Assembly: GCF_001411555.2 (NCBI RefSeq)
Contig: NC_049901.1
Location: 41,324,964 to 41,388,963 of the forward strand
Source of the DNA: Juglans regia
Taxonomy: Eukaryota > Streptophyta > Magnoliopsida > Fagales > Juglandaceae
Direction: 5' to 3'
Length of the DNA: 64,000 bases
Positions 25,601-37,600 of the stretch are shown in pieces (within the stretch, counting starts at the first letter, position 1; each line of letters opens with the position of its first letter). The notes below the pieces were generated by a model. It was not told the DNA's origin. It worked only from the letters and a program-made list of their open reading frames with translations, and ran no database searches. The position numbers and the translations under genes are program-made.

Positions 25601-28600
25601 CTAGTTGCACAATATATTCATTCTTCTGAATATTATGGTTCTTTGTAACCTCGGGCAATGCTGCAGCTCTGGTGATCACAGCAAATATAGAATCCCGCCC
25701 ATAAAGTTTCCCATCTTGAAGTAGCAGAAGCTGTTCATAAGTTACCAGAGTTAATAATCCAGTTATACAAAGATAAACACATAGCAATAAGTGTCTGAAG
25801 TAAAGTAGGAATCAAAACATTCCAACAAGATGAACATTTGAAACATTCTAATAAAAATAATCAGCAAAAGATAGAAGCATATATTATATAATAAGGAATT
25901 TGTAGTCGAGGCTATAGTATCTCTGCTACCATGCACTTTCCAATGTGCACAATATCTAATTTCTGGTCAATGCTTCATGCAATAGAGTATCGAGTATAAA
26001 CATCCTAACAGGGCTCTTTGCTTGACTGTGAGCTATCAATCATAATCCACTCCCAAATTTATGCTCTGGCTCATACATTCGACAGCATAAGAATTAGCAT
26101 CACCCTAAACATTTGCTTTAGTTTAATGTAATATGATGGGCTCTCCACCCAATGGCAGTGTGCATTTTCAAAGTTATAATGAACTCAATTATTCCTAATG
26201 CAAACAATTAGTGAGCATAAAACATCATCTTTTTTCAGTAAAATCATTATTCTTTTATCAAGTGGAAGTGGAGCCAAATCCCTCCGCTCCCATGCATTTA
26301 ACCCAAGAGAAATGGAAGAGGTACCAACTTAGCATGCAGAAAAATGTTAGCATGTTTGTTTATATTACATTTCCGCAGGTACAAGGGGCAGTACAACCAT
26401 AGGAGGGGAGGGCATTTACATGCCTAGAAAAGTCAAGAATCTTCCATCTGAAAGGGGAAAAAAGAAGAAACCCTGTTGTCGGGAAAAAGGATTCAATTAC
26501 GTAAACAGCCTAATACCTAGAAAAAAATTACCTAAACAACCTGATACCAATAAAATTTTACCAAAACAGCCAAACAATCTCAGTGATCGTCAAAAGCTAC
26601 AATCTTCAATTAACGAAATCAAAAGGTGGCACATTCATCAAATTACAACAATAAAAAAAAATAAGCCGGATGCAGTTAAACCAGCCTGAAGATGAGATCT
26701 CGCAACCAAATCAGGTTGAGATTTTTGGAACTGAACCAAGAACTGCAAAACTCCTTCTAGCAATGGGTCCAAGGAGTAGGAACATAGAATGTCTAGATCA
26801 TGAAGAAGTTTCACAAAATATTCAATGGCCTGGAGGAATAGAGAGAAAATGACGTCAGGAATTATTTTTCTTCTTTTTATCAATAGATGAAGGTTTCTGC
26901 AAATATTGAAGTAGCCGACATATCTGAAGAAATTCTCTACATTCTCACCTTTTTCCAACTAAGAATTTTAATTGCACGAGGTGGAGTAGGAGCAGATAAT
27001 CTAGAATTTAAGCTGGCATCAAACCCAACTGGTTGACAGCCAGAACCAGTTGTACTATCGTCTAAGACATCCTCACAACTTCCACAGGCACTAGATCTAA
27101 GAAATTCTGACGATTTGAGAATGCATTCTAGCTCCAATATGCACGATGATATATGTTTCCTTGCCAACTCCAAACCTCTCCCTTGAGGCCGCCTCATAGA
27201 CGTAAGAACATGGTAAAAATGCTGAAAACAAAGGAAAGATGTTGACAATACTAATAAAAAGAAATGTAATACTGGTTTTGGTTGATGCAACAGAACAAAG
27301 GTAGTAAAAAAGTGCACTATGGTTTTTATACAAATAACTGCTAGAAGAGAACACCAAATAAAGCTAATCATAGGATTTTAGACAAGGGAGATCCAATTTT
27401 TTGCACTCATATGTAGCAGATCAGTGATCTCACACCAGCATTCTCAGAATAATTCACTTAAGCTTAGAAAACATGGAGGCATATAAAGAAAATGGGTGAT
27501 GAACTGCATTTTCTATCTTTATACAGGAGTAGTATTGACAATAACAAATTAACAACAATGTCAACTAATGTTGACTGGTGCATCTTCTCAAGAAATTTTG
27601 TGCTTGTTCAAAGCATCAAAGACATATACAAGATACCATGCACTGACACACATGACCGCAATACAAAAACAATTGAAGGGTTGCTAGTATTCTGAGTTAC
27701 AGCGTATAAAACAAATATCATTATGTGTAGGTACAAACATATATAAACATACACATATTATATATATCCATGTGTGTGTGTGATCATAGATGATACAGGG
27801 GTATTGATCTCTATTAATTCCAGGCCTTATAAAGAGTCTACACATGGTAAGACCTTACGAAAGCGTAAGCGGCACAACAATGCTTTGCAGTAGCCCTCTT
27901 CCAGATCAAGATTTGTTTGTAATGGCTCTATATCTGCATCAAAATAGCCAGCACTTCATAAAGAAAAAATTTTCTGAACATTTTAACATGTAGGCACACT
28001 AGATCTTACAAAGCATGAAGTACTATCAATTCTAAAGAAAAATATAATGAGTTAAAATTTCATATGATTCCGGTGTACATAGGCTATTGGTATTGTTTTC
28101 GTCAATATAATCATTATTACTTATCATAATCTTTTACTTAGAAAAAATCATCATTACTTATCAAAAAAATTATGAGACTGGACATTGGCATCAAGAAAAC
28201 TTGACTAAGTTTGCCATATGGCTCAAATAGACACCTTCATTTGCTACTGAAGCTAGTATAATATTGGCCCAAAGAAAAAAGCATACCATTGCCAACATAC
28301 TGTCAGAAACTCTTTCATGACCACTTCTTATATTTCACAAGGTAGCTACGGCTATGGTCTTACAATTATAATGACAATTGAATTGTTTGCAGTCTTGACA
28401 AAAATCTTCTGCTTAAAAAAAAAAAAACAAAATTAGACTCTGTTGAGGGAAAAATTAGTTGGTTGACATATTCGTGTGAAAACCTATATAAAATTATGTT
28501 GTAACAAGTGTTGAAGCCGTGTAACATGAAAATGATTGAAGTATGCTCAACACGGCTCAACTGGCGCTTGAGCGCAACCTTCCAGATAGTTTCGCTCGAT

Positions 28601-31600
28601 GTGCACTCGATGTAGCGCTCAAGCTGAACTCTTCCAGAGAGGTTCACTCGATGTGCGCCAGACGTGTCGCTCGAGCGGTTTCTGAAAGATAACGTGCACT
28701 CGACACTTCGCTCGAGCCAATGTTCAAGACAACTTCAAATTCAGGGTTTTTAGTATCGTGATCAACAGGGACTACATATAGAACAGCTTGTTTCTATTAT
28801 TTGGTGTGGAGAAATAGAGCAAAAACCCTAGTTGCTTCCAAGAGCCATAGAGAGAAACTTTTCCCCACATTGTGAATCTCTCTTGGACAAACACATCTTC
28901 ACCACACCACACGCAAGATCAAACCTTATTTAAGTCCATTGAAGTGGACGTGTTCATTGGCCAGAAGGTTTCCGGAGCTGCTGTTGCTGCAGAGATCGAG
29001 AGGTTCTCGTGGGATGCTATAGAAAGGTCGGAGTTCCGACACTACATGCGTGTAGAGATCGAGTGGGTCACTCGTGGTGTTGCAAGCCAAGTTTAGGAAC
29101 TACAAAGGTTTTGTGAGTGTCTCTATATTGGTTTTAACAAACTTTTTCTATAGTTGATTTTAGGTGGTGTCTTACACCCGGAGTGGTTTTAGAATTTGAA
29201 AACGTTCTTCAAATGAGTTTTCACTTCGTGACAAAATCTCTGTGTTGATTATTTGTGTGATTTGTTTTATCTCTTAATTGCTTACTTGTGTATATATTTT
29301 ATTAGACCAGAAAATTCGAATTGCACCTATTCACCCCCCTCTAGGTGTTGTATTGGATAGAATCACTGCCTTTTCAATTAGTATCAGAGAGGGTTCACTC
29401 CGCTAGGATTTAGTTCCTGAGTGTGATCCTGCTGTAGTAGTTAAAATGGATAGGTCTCAATCACTCACATCGCCACCATATTTTGATGGTAGCAATTATG
29501 CATATTGGAAAGTTCGAATGAGAGCTTTTCTAAAATCCATAAATGAACGTGTGGGTTTCCATGGTAAGAGGATGGAAACAACCTGTTACAATCGTTGAAG
29601 AAGTTGAAATTCCCAAAAATGTGAAAAATTACTCCAAGGATGAAGTCAACGAGTGTAATTGGAATAGTAAAGGCCTAAATGCGATTTCATGGCCGTATCC
29701 CAGGATGAGTTCAAGCGAATCTCCATGTGTGAAATTTGCAAAGAGGCATGGGACATTCTTGAAATTATTCATGAAGGTACCAAGGCTGTGAAGAACTATA
29801 AGCTTCAAATATTGACTACCAACTTTGAAGAACTCAGAATAAGGGATGATGAAACATTTGACGTCTTTTATATGCAAATTAAATGACATTGTCAACTTTT
29901 GTTTTAATTTAGGGGACAAACTTCTAGAAAATAGAACTGTGAGAAAAGTTCTCAGATCTCTTCCTGAGAGATTACGTCCCAAAATCACTGCCATTGAAGA
30001 GAGCAAAGATTTGGACAATATGAGGATTGAAGAGCTGGTGGGCTCTCTACAAACCTATGAACATACTTTTCCTGTGGATAAGAAAAATAAGTCCATAGCC
30101 CTCAACACTATCAATGAGTCATCCGATGAGTTAGCTATGAGTGACAAAGAAATAGTTTTTTATGCTAAAAAATTTAGGAAGATGTTTGTGTCTAGAAATA
30201 GAAAGAACTGGGGACAAAAGAAGAAAAAGTTTGAGAGAGTCGATAGAAATTTCAGTTCAGGAAATAAGGAAAATAGCTCTAAGAAATACACTAGAGTTAC
30301 CAAAGACAAGGTACAATCTGATATACAGTGTCATGAATGTTATGGTTTTGGGCACGTTCACCTTGAGTGTGCAAATTACAGAAAGGGAAAGCAAAGGGTG
30401 CTTCCTTGAGTGATAATGGTTCTAAGACAAGTGACTCTTCAGAGAGCCCCTCTCTAAAGAAAAATCTCAACTACATGACATTCACTTTTTCTGTTGGTGG
30501 CCAAAGTCACAGAAGTGAATCAACGTTTGAAAATGAGATTATATCCAGAGATGAAAATGAGTTGCAGGAAATCTATGAGAAGTTGTACAAGAAATGTGTA
30601 AAATTGAGGAAACTCAATAAAGCACATATTGAGAATATAGATATCTGCAAAAGAGAAAAGGAGGATCTCCACGGTAAATTGAATGAAGCCATTTGTCTAA
30701 CCGATCAGTTGCAAAAGAGGAATGTGTCACTCAAGGATAAAGTAAAAATGCAGGAAAGTGAGTTGATTTTGTTAAACGATAAACTGAAAAAACATTTCAT
30801 TAAGCAATTAATCAGACATTGAGTTCAATTAGACAAACAACAGCAGCATGTGATACAAAAATAAAAGTTGCTCCCCCAAAAAAAATGTGTTACTAACACC
30901 TATCCTTCTTCCCCTACATCAATACCATTCCTCCTGAATTTATATAACTCCCCATTTTTATCACAACAGGCTAAGGGTCTCAATTATCACCATCACTCTG
31001 ACTGCCACCATCATCATCGAAGCGCTCCTCCATATCGTTTAAGCGTTGAGTCACAAGCTGTTATAGGCTTCAACTTTAGCATCAATGCTATCAAACCGGG
31101 TTAGGTACTCAAGGACCTGCTGAAGGATAGGCTCGGTCGAACCTGGTGCCGAGCTAGGAGGCTGTGAGATGGATGGCCGAGAGCTCGATGGCTAAGAGGA
31201 GGGTGCAGAGGATGCTCAACACTTAGAGGGTGAGGGGTAATGTGAGCACGACTAAGCTGCTTGGTCCTATGACCAATAGGAACCTTAAGAGGGATTCTAG
31301 GCTCATGGGGAAGAAATGCGACTGCGAGAGGTCTAACCAATTGATGAGGCAGGCAAATGGCAATCCAATCCATACTTTGGTGGAATTAAAGGCCTCAAGC
31401 AAGACCCGGCAAAAATGACTCCCCAGATCAATGGAGACATCATTGATCAGTGCATACAGAAGAGTGGCACAGTCAAGACCCACATCACTCTGATGACCAG
31501 TAGGATACAAATTTGTAAGGACAATCCTACTGAGGATGAGATATTCAGGTGGAAATCTTTTTTTTTTATGAGTAATAAATTATTTCATTGATAAAAGAAA

Positions 31601-34600
31601 GTAGGCATAGCCCAGGTACACTGAAGTATACATGTGAATTCAGGTGGAAATCTTACCATTAGAAGGGGTGATTTACCATCCCAACTACTAGACGTACCAA
31701 TCATTGCTGAATGTGTATCCCTATACACGGACATCTCCTCTTAGTTCACCAGTCATTGCTGAATGTCTGTATGGTACGTCTAGTGGTTGGAATGGTAAGT
31801 CACTCATTCTAACGGTAAGATTTCCACCTGAATATCTCATTCTCAGTAGAATTGTCCTTACAAATCTGTATCCTACTGGTCATCAGAGTGATGTGGGTCT
31901 TGACTGCGCCACTCTTCTGTATGCACTGATCAATGATGTCTCCATTGATATGGGGAGTCATCTTTGTTGGGTCTTGCTTGAGGCCTTTAATTCTACCAAA
32001 GTACGGACTGGATTGCCATTTGCCTGCCTCATCACTCGGTTGGCCCTCTCGAAGTCAGTAGTGTTTCTTCTCCATGAGCCTAGAATCCCTCTTAACGCTC
32101 CTATTGGTCGTAGAACCATGCAACTTAGTCGTGCTCACATTACCCTTCACTCTCTGATTGTTGAGCATCCTCATGCACCCTCCTCTCAGCCATCCAGCTC
32201 TCGGCCATCCAGCTCATAGCCTCCTAGCTCGGCACCATCCACATCGGCACCAAGTTCAACCGAGCCCAACCTTCAGCAGGTCCTTGAGTACTTAGCCCGC
32301 CTTGATGCTAAAGTTGAAAGCCTACAGCAGCTTGTGACTCAACGCTTCAACGATATGGAGGAGCGCTTCGATGATGATGATGATGGTGGCAGTCAGAGTG
32401 ATGGTGATAATTGAGACCCATGGCCTGTTGTGACAAAAAGGGGGAGTAGTATAAATTCAGGGGGAGTGGTATAGATGTAGGGGGAGTAGTAAGAAAGGAA
32501 GAAGGATAGGTGTTAGTAACACATTTTTTGTGGGGAAGTAGCTTTTGTTTTTGTATCACATGCTACTTGTGCTGCTGTTGTTTGTCTAATTGAACTCAAT
32601 GTCTGATTAATTGCTTAATGAAATGTTTTTTTTATGAAATATGTGCTTGTCATGTCTATATGTGTATTCTGGTTTGTGATTTGCGAATAGACATTGATTA
32701 TACTTATGAGAATATTTCTTGCATATTTTTGTCGGTACGTTTAACCGTTTGCTAAGTGTTTGCAAAAATATCTCAACGTGTTCAAAACTATGCTTGAATC
32801 TGGGAATCTTGTTTGGGGTGTTGTAACGCCCCAATGGAAGGCCCAAACCACATGGCTTATACTCCAAAATAACTAGTCAATGATACAATTGGAGCCTCAT
32901 TAGAACCTTATAATAAAGAGCAAGAACTTCTCATTCCCAAGCAATGTGGGATCCCATACACCACCTACCCTTATCCATATCATATGGGATATCACAGGTG
33001 TGGTGTGTACGATTAGGTCCTATGTATAAGTTAAAGGTTTTGTCATAGAAATGCCAAAGGGGGAGATTGTTTAGGTAAAAATTAGTTGGTTGGCATATTC
33101 TTGTAAAAACCTGTGCAAAATTATGTTGTAACAAGTGTTGAAGCGGTGTAACATGAAAAGGATTGAACTGTGCTCAACACGGCTCAACTATCACTCGATG
33201 TGCGCTCGACATGTTGCTCGAGCGGTTTTTGAAAGACAACGTGTGCTCGATTTGCACTCGACACTTCGCTCGAGCCAATGTTCAAGACAACTTAAAATTC
33301 AGGATTTTGAGCGCTGTGATCCAACAAGGACTATATATATAACAACTTGTTTCTGTTCTTTGGTGTGGGGAAACAGAGCAAAAACCCTAGTTGCTTCCAA
33401 GAGCCATAGAGAGAAACTTTTCTCCACATTGTGAATCTCTCTTGAACAAACACATCTCCACCACACCACACTCAAGATCAAACCGTATTTAAGTCCATTG
33501 AAGTGGACGTGTTCATTGGCAGGAAGGTTTCCGGAGTTGCTATTGCTGCAGAGATCGAGAGGTTCTCGTGGGATGCTATAGAAAGGTCGGAGTTCCGATA
33601 CATATACGTGTAGAGATCGAGTGGGTCACTAGTGGTGTTGCAAGCTACAAAGGTTTTGTGAGTGTCTCTATATTGGTTGTAACAAACTTTTTCTATAGTG
33701 GATTTTAGGTGGTGTCTTACACCCGGAGTGATTTTAAAATTTGAAGACATTTTTCAAATGAGTTTCCACTTCGAGACCAAATCTCTGTGTTGATTATTTG
33801 TGTGATTGGTTTCATCTTTTAATTGCTTGCTTGTCTATATATTTTATTAGAAAATAAAATTCGAACTGCACCTATTAACCCCCCACTAGGTGTTGTATTG
33901 GATAGAACCACTGCTTTTTCAAACTCAAACAAGAGATCTAAAAATTACCTTCTAACACTCTTCTTCTTGAGGATTGGGCTTTGCAAGCACGCAATTGGCG
34001 AGAAGTTGTTTCTTCAACAGCATTTAGCAATGATAAGCACTTTTCATCTCCATCCCCATCCAAGGGAAGGCCGTATGCCATTGTAAACAGATCCTCTTCC
34101 TGAAAAAGAAACAAATAAGGTCCAATGCATTCTTTTGTTTTTTTTTTATCGGTAAACAAAATTTAAATGATCATAAAATAGACAAAGGCCCAAGCATACG
34201 GGACATATACAAGTCATCACCTATGCGTGCTAGTTTAATGATACAAGGAAGTCATGAAAATTCATGCCATCAAAATCAATTACAATCAACCAATGAAGTC
34301 AAGTATTGAAAAATAGACTTCTAATCTCATCCATTGACCGCTCTCAATCTTTAAAATTTCTTTCATTCCTCTCCCTCCAAATACATTACCATAGACAAAT
34401 TGGAACCATTTTCCATACTATTGCAATCTGAGAGTTGCCCTGGATGCCTCACCAAGAAGCTAGGAAGTCGATTACCCTTTTCGGCATCACCCAAGCCAAT
34501 CCCATCCGAGCAAAGAAGTCATTCCACAAGGTCATAGCAATCTCACAATGAAGTGATAGATGATTTGCAGACTCTCCGCTCTTTTTGCACATACAAAACC

Positions 34601-37600
34601 AATTCATGACTATGATGTGGCATTCTTTTGTTTTTCTTGATCCAAGGCCAAATGTAGTAATATACATTTCATTGCAAAGTCTACTTATCAGAATATTAAA
34701 CGACTCCCATAGACAATGTTCACCTCAAATTAGGGAAAAATCGATACCAGAAACTTGTTTCATAAAATGAAGAGAGATTATTAAGAGAGGCAAAAAGAGT
34801 TGTTGAAATACTTTACTTCATGTGTACGTGCATCTGAGACAACTGAAATAACTGCCTTGCAGGTTGCACGTATGACTCTGCAATAAGAATGGAGCAAGGC
34901 GTGGGAAGATGTCCTATCAGGCCTCAAAAGATAGATACAAGAGAAGACAGTTTGTGCCAATGAATGACCCTTGTGCCATGTCGCCTGCAATGGAGGATTG
35001 TAATTTAGATGAGAGCACAAATATCAGGCAAGACACATATCGAAGAATATAATTTGCATAGAAAAACATAAAAAGGTGGTTAGATTGTGGCAACACAGAC
35101 ACGGACATATGACATGGTTGTGATTCATAAAAGAGACATCTAATCCTACATATGCACATATATATTCCTGGTTGTATATGTATATGAGTGTGTTTGTGCA
35201 TTGTACGTTTTTTTTTTTTTTTACTTTTTTTCCCTTATCGAAAAAGACTGATATTTTAAATACAAGATCTAACTAGATAAATTTCACACCAGACTCCATA
35301 ATAAGAGGTTTAAAATAAGAAAAAAAATGAGCACCTTAGGAAGAAATATATGGGCCATTTATATAAATAAATGAATTAGCTGATAAAGAGGGTAAATTTG
35401 TGTATCAGACATACACATGCACACGCGCACACACCAGAGAGAGAGAGAGAGAGAGAGAGAGTAGCATTTCTTTGATGCCTCTCTTCTCTTCAGGTCTTCT
35501 ATTCCTTCATTAATATCATCAACCTATGACTCTTATTTTTGGTGGGAGAAGCTTTATTCCTTTAATTTTCCAAAAGCATAATCTATGAACCTTCATGTGT
35601 CACTAAATGTTGAAAAAAATAAAATTTTGTATAGAGCTGGGTATGTGCTATGTACAGAAGACTAATCATGAAAAGTAAATTGCATATACCTCACACGCTA
35701 GAAGATGGTCCATTATATCAATGGTGCGTTGAACATCAACAGTTTTGTCAAAGCTAATAGGAACTGGAGCAGCGCCATTCTCAATGGCTTCATCAACAGA
35801 GTAGTATTTACAAACAATACCAGAATCCATCTTTGGATCCATTATCTGGTAAAAATAACAATTACAAACTAAGATGCATAGAGTAAGAATATAGAGAACA
35901 AAATAAAACAAAGTTTGCAGGGGATAACAGTAATATTATGCAAATCTTTGTATTCAAGAGCCACGTTAGGGAAAAACAAACAATGAAATGGAATTCAATA
36001 ACATATGCATGAAAGTTACTGTATCAATTCATTTTAGGTCATATCCAACAAGCAATTATATTTTCTGGATATATTGACACATAATTTCAGAGAGTAATCT
36101 CTTCTAATTGGCATGGTATCTGTTCGCTCCCGATGTACTTGGACTTTACTGTAGTTCTCCTTTTATTAACGGAATTTACAATGCTGTTCAATGCTAGGGC
36201 TGTGCAAAAATTCCTAAATTCTGACTCTACTTCAATTTGAGTTGGAGTTTCGGAGTTCGGACTTGGACTTACTGACATTAATTTAAAATAAAATAAAAAA
36301 TAGCTGAAAGGTGTCGTTCTTGTAAAAGGCATTGTAATGGTGCATTTGGAAAGTGCTCCAATCGGAGTCGGATTCCAAATCTTCATTGGGATTTTTTCAG
36401 AAACCCTAGAATTTTGTGTTTCTACTGGATTATTCTTGGTTTTACTTGTAGGTTCTCCAACGAACAAACCAAGGTTATGCTTCTTTTTGTCTTTGGCAAT
36501 GGGTTTTTGGAAATCTTTGACATGGGAGGGACTTTTTGGGTATTTGATGATGATGATCTATTTCTTTTGTTAATTCTATTGATTTATTTATTTGCTTCTA
36601 TTTTCGTCCCTCGTGAGTTTGGGTTAACAGATGAATGTATTTGTAGAATGATGAGACGGCTTTAAGAGTCTTGATTCTTCTCAGAATATAAAAATGACCC
36701 CAACACCAATTGAAGTTAGAGTTTAGAGCCTTGATTCCAACTCCCAATCCTATTTAATGCAGCATAAATCTAGTACAAATACAAATAATTTATGTTTAGA
36801 CAACAAAACTAGGAAAAAAAATAAAGATTAATCCTTATAGAAGACATTGAAAGTACCTCCAATGCAGACATGGCAGCAAAAAGATTAAAATTATCTCCGT
36901 GAATAAGGTCACCATCTCGAAGATCTGTGACCACATATTATGAAAAGAACATGAATTAAAAGCAAAGCTAAAAAACAAAATGAGTAAGCGATACCAATAA
37001 TCACATTAGACCCTGTATTTTGCATCATATACTTAAATTTACATTTCATTCTGATATGCAGATTTAGAATTTAAGATTACACCAACCCTGTCCCATCCTT
37101 TTACCACCTGAGTCAAGATCTGAGTGGAAATAAAAAGATCTTTAAAAAAAACAGAGAGAGAGAGACCCGATCAATTGGGAGCATGGATATCATACCCACA
37201 TGGTACAAATGTCACTGAAGATAATCTCATTCCCATTTCATCTAGCACTATAATGCTATGTCAGTGAGTGTGGCCGAGAAAGTGTTTAAAAAGGAAAAAA
37301 AAATAATTAACCTTATTGCATTTAGAAAAAAGGGCCATTATCCAGTGGTGAACTGGGAGAAATGGCTTGAATTCCCATCGTTCGGTATTTGCATAGGGTA
37401 GTCATCTAGACTTGAAAGTTGAATCCGTGCACTTACACTTACCAAGCCCCACACTTCTATAGTTGCGAGAAACAATCCCCTTAGGTATTGTATTTGAAAA
37501 AAGAAAAAGGGAAAACTCAACTAACCAAATGAGTGGATATGACCAGTACAATAAGCATCCAGATTCCATAGTTTCAGGGGAACCAAATGCCAAAACATTC

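Larger units (their letters stand above)
30786..32634. repeat. Large palindrome (head-to-head inverted duplication), arms ~0.9 kb
   Basis: The left arm (30786-~31736) is the reverse complement of the right arm (~31745-32634). The match runs from the outer edge (AAAAAACATTTCATTAAGC against GCTTAATGAAATGTTTTTT) to the centre (TACTAGACGTACCA against TGGTACGTCTAGTGG), leaving a short spacer around 31720-31770. The arms differ by substitutions, small indels and one 95-bp LINE insertion in the left arm. Each arm carries the same envelope-like ORF, on opposite strands and diverging from the centre. Confidence 0.85.
28441..33921 (+). mobile_element. Ty1/copia-like (SIRE-type) LTR element, pol deleted, in NAA35 intron 5
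   Basis: The 5' LTR (28441-29376) and 3' LTR (33068-33921) both start TGTT.AGG.AAAAATTAG and end ACTGC.TTTTCA. Next to the 5' LTR is a tRNA-Met-like primer site (GTATCAGAGAGG, ~29380); before the 3' LTR is a polypurine tract (AAAGGGGGAGA, ~33056-33066). The flanks are GACTC and AACTC, a 5-bp target duplication with one change. Inside are a broken gag, no recognisable protease, integrase, RT or RNase H, and a palindromic duplication of an envelope-like ORF. It is antisense to NAA35. Its outer edge leaves only 27 bp of intron before the exon-5 donor. Confidence 0.85.

Noticed and set aside
30868..31104. Plus-strand frame with a His-rich stretch (HHHHSD...HHHH), mirrored at 32347-32559 on the minus strand
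   Set aside because: Both are antisense shadows of the Asp-rich GAT repeats in the envelope-like ORF arms.
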